Source: Streptomyces sp. NBC_01451
Lineage (GTDB): Bacteria; Actinomycetota; Actinomycetes; Streptomycetales; Streptomycetaceae
NCBI RefSeq assembly: GCF_036227485.1
Contig: NZ_CP109479.1
Span: 9,362,001-9,426,000, forward strand
Direction: 5' to 3'
Length of the DNA stretch: 64,000 nt
Both the position numbers and the translations under genes were made by a program. Shown in pieces: positions 63,701 through 64,000 of the stretch (position 1 is the stretch's first letter; each line of letters begins with the position of its first letter). The notes below the pieces were generated by a model that was not told where the DNA came from, did not search any database, and worked only from the letters and a program-made list of their open reading frames with translations.

Positions 63701-64000
63701 CGATGCGGGTCCGGGACGGTGAGTTCGCCGTGCTGCGCGCCCTGGGGACATCCCGCCGTCGGCTTGCCCGGCTGGTGGCTGTGGAGCACGGCGTGCTGGT
63801 GGCCCTGGCGCTGCTGGTCGGCACGGCCCTGGGCGCGGTGCTGACGTACGCGCTGGTTCCCCTCGTGGTCCTGACGGGGCAGGCCACCCGGCCGCTCCCG
63901 CCGGTGCTGGTCGAACTCCCGCTCGTGCGCCTGGCCGCCCTGCTGGCGGCCCTAGCGGCGGGCCCCGCCCTCGTGACCGTGGGCCTCGCACTTCGGCGGG
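60778..64000 (+). CDS. FtsX/MacB-like ABC permease, C-terminus beyond window
   Basis: At least 1074 codons, still open at the window edge. GTG at 60778 is preferred (GTG 60793 and ATG 60739 also possible). First helix: YRALLSAALLTVLLTTTVLA. A large extracytoplasmic domain follows, then helices at about residues 310-330 and 370-390 and two more before ~550. A second MacB-like half has a further long external domain and helices (VAAAAVTVLFASLGFAVSAA, DGEFAVLRALGTSRRRLARL). This is the two-FtsX-domain layout of actinobacterial lipoprotein/peptide-type exporter permeases. The partner ATPase should lie further right. Substrate unknown. Confidence 0.85.
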   Translation, partial: MGERGVPAGVLRFIALRAWVYRALLSAALLTVLLTTTVLAALAAYSGAIGDAALRRSLAEQRATAEAALVVKGDVPADERRAADDAVRAGARAVFAGLPVRVRTLLRSGPYALPPALRPASGQDGNPDLTIFADLDRTQVRIVAGRLPREVDAAGSIEVALPQSAARQLGVAPGARLTLTDRLHGPAVRVLITGVYRPVDVRAPYWQLDDLGGRGVQASSFTTYGPLLTAAGVPTSGRVSVGASGWLASADYSSLTTERIGALRDAVRSGSAELRERPALSGATVAATGLPEVLDRIERSLLVTRSSMLIVAGQLGLLAVCALLLVARSLSSERVAETGLLRARGATRAWVAGLAGLEALLISVPAIVVAPLLSGPLTRLLVGQGALGRTGVRVEVPFGGRPEVWSVAVGVAALCALAVAVPAWRASFTGVGTVRAGALAAPLRAGADLGLVAVAGVALWLLGSRRSGAVTTDRDGVLGVDPLLVAAPALVLLAGTVLVLRLLPLLARVGERLLARGGGLTAAMVGWQFSRRPMRGAGPVLLLVISVALGVIAIGQGASWHRSQADQADFRAGAEVRVLTSGSGGVGRTDVYADLPHVDGIAPAVRGTVPLSGSRTATVLALDTAEAAGAVLARPDLTDGPLLAGLAPPGAPAGIEVPEGTAGLTLTAALHSTTPGPGADVTLTVRDRYGTSYAIPSGRLPADGRPHQLTPDLNGAQGPLALTGLALSMSQPTGRADRHRLVLGALTATGGDGGVRRLTLPTRWATAVEAGSVTVAPGDSARPTRPRITSTAPLTMTYSTGFLPPDVSPAAVPLEVRLKVVQPAAPEVVAVATHQFLTASGARRGQRVEVTFGGRSVPVHIVRTASALPTTETTAQDGGALLVDLRAVNRVLQARYGTSLTPTEWWLRTAAPADAAAAVRTLPDVDPEQVVVRDEIAAQLRDDPFGAAPEAALVAAAAVTVLFASLGFAVSAAGTMRVRDGEFAVLRALGTSRRRLARLVAVEHGVLVALALLVGTALGAVLTYALVPLVVLTGQATRPLPPVLVELPLVRLAALLAALAAGPALVTVGLALRR

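Overview
The window looks like chromosomal DNA of a Streptomyces or a close relative. The base composition is GC-rich, coding frames have strongly GC-biased third positions, GTG starts are common, and the gene families (VanJ-like membrane hydrolase, WYL regulator, alkylresorcinol type III PKS operon, ECF sigma factor) are typical of that group. No rRNA, tRNA or CRISPR array was seen.

Layout. 0-5 kb: two-component system (kinase cut by the left edge), VanJ-like hydrolase, MFS exporter and a decayed TPR gene. 5-31 kb: accessory genes (epoxide-hydrolase-like enzyme with a divergent TetR regulator, LuxR, WYL and LysR regulators, VOC and DinB proteins, Eis-like acetyltransferase, methyltransferases, two secreted beta-propeller-like proteins, and a hexapeptide-acyltransferase/toroid fusion). 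These are mixed with fragments of ISAs1-, ISKra4-, IS481-, IS5- and IS110-type transposases. An srsABC-like alkylresorcinol operon with a divergent UbiA-type prenyltransferase lies at 26.9-30.6 kb.

32.6-37.5 kb is a copper-handling block: Met/Gly-rich membrane protein, CopA P1B ATPase, PCuAC-like protein, Met/His-rich membrane protein and an ECF sigma factor. Directly after it, 38.0-49.3 kb holds an isonitrile-lipopeptide type biosynthetic cluster on one strand: Asp/Asn beta-hydroxylase-like protein, a 13-codon ORF, MFS exporter, KAS III, stand-alone ACP, then ScoE-, ScoD-, ScoC-, ScoB- and ScoA-like proteins. ScoE-like isonitrile synthase residues are conserved, and the NRPS is C-A-T-R. The cluster should make an isocyano-fatty acid, attach it to a (probably basic) amino acid and release it reductively. 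Such compounds bind copper, so the neighbouring copper block may be functionally linked. The KAS III plus second ACP is not part of the five-gene core I know.

50.1-57.3 kb is a reactive-sulfur (persulfide) module: DUF302 protein, persulfide dioxygenase-rhodanese, two more rhodanese proteins, TSUP exporter, CstR-like repressor, thioredoxin, cysteine-desulfurase-like enzyme, OsmC protein and a truncated sulfide:quinone oxidoreductase. Six copies of TACCC-N4-GGGTA sit upstream of its transcription units and define a likely local CstR regulon. 57.6-60.5 kb is a metal/siderophore-type ABC importer, and a large FtsX-like permease runs off the right edge.
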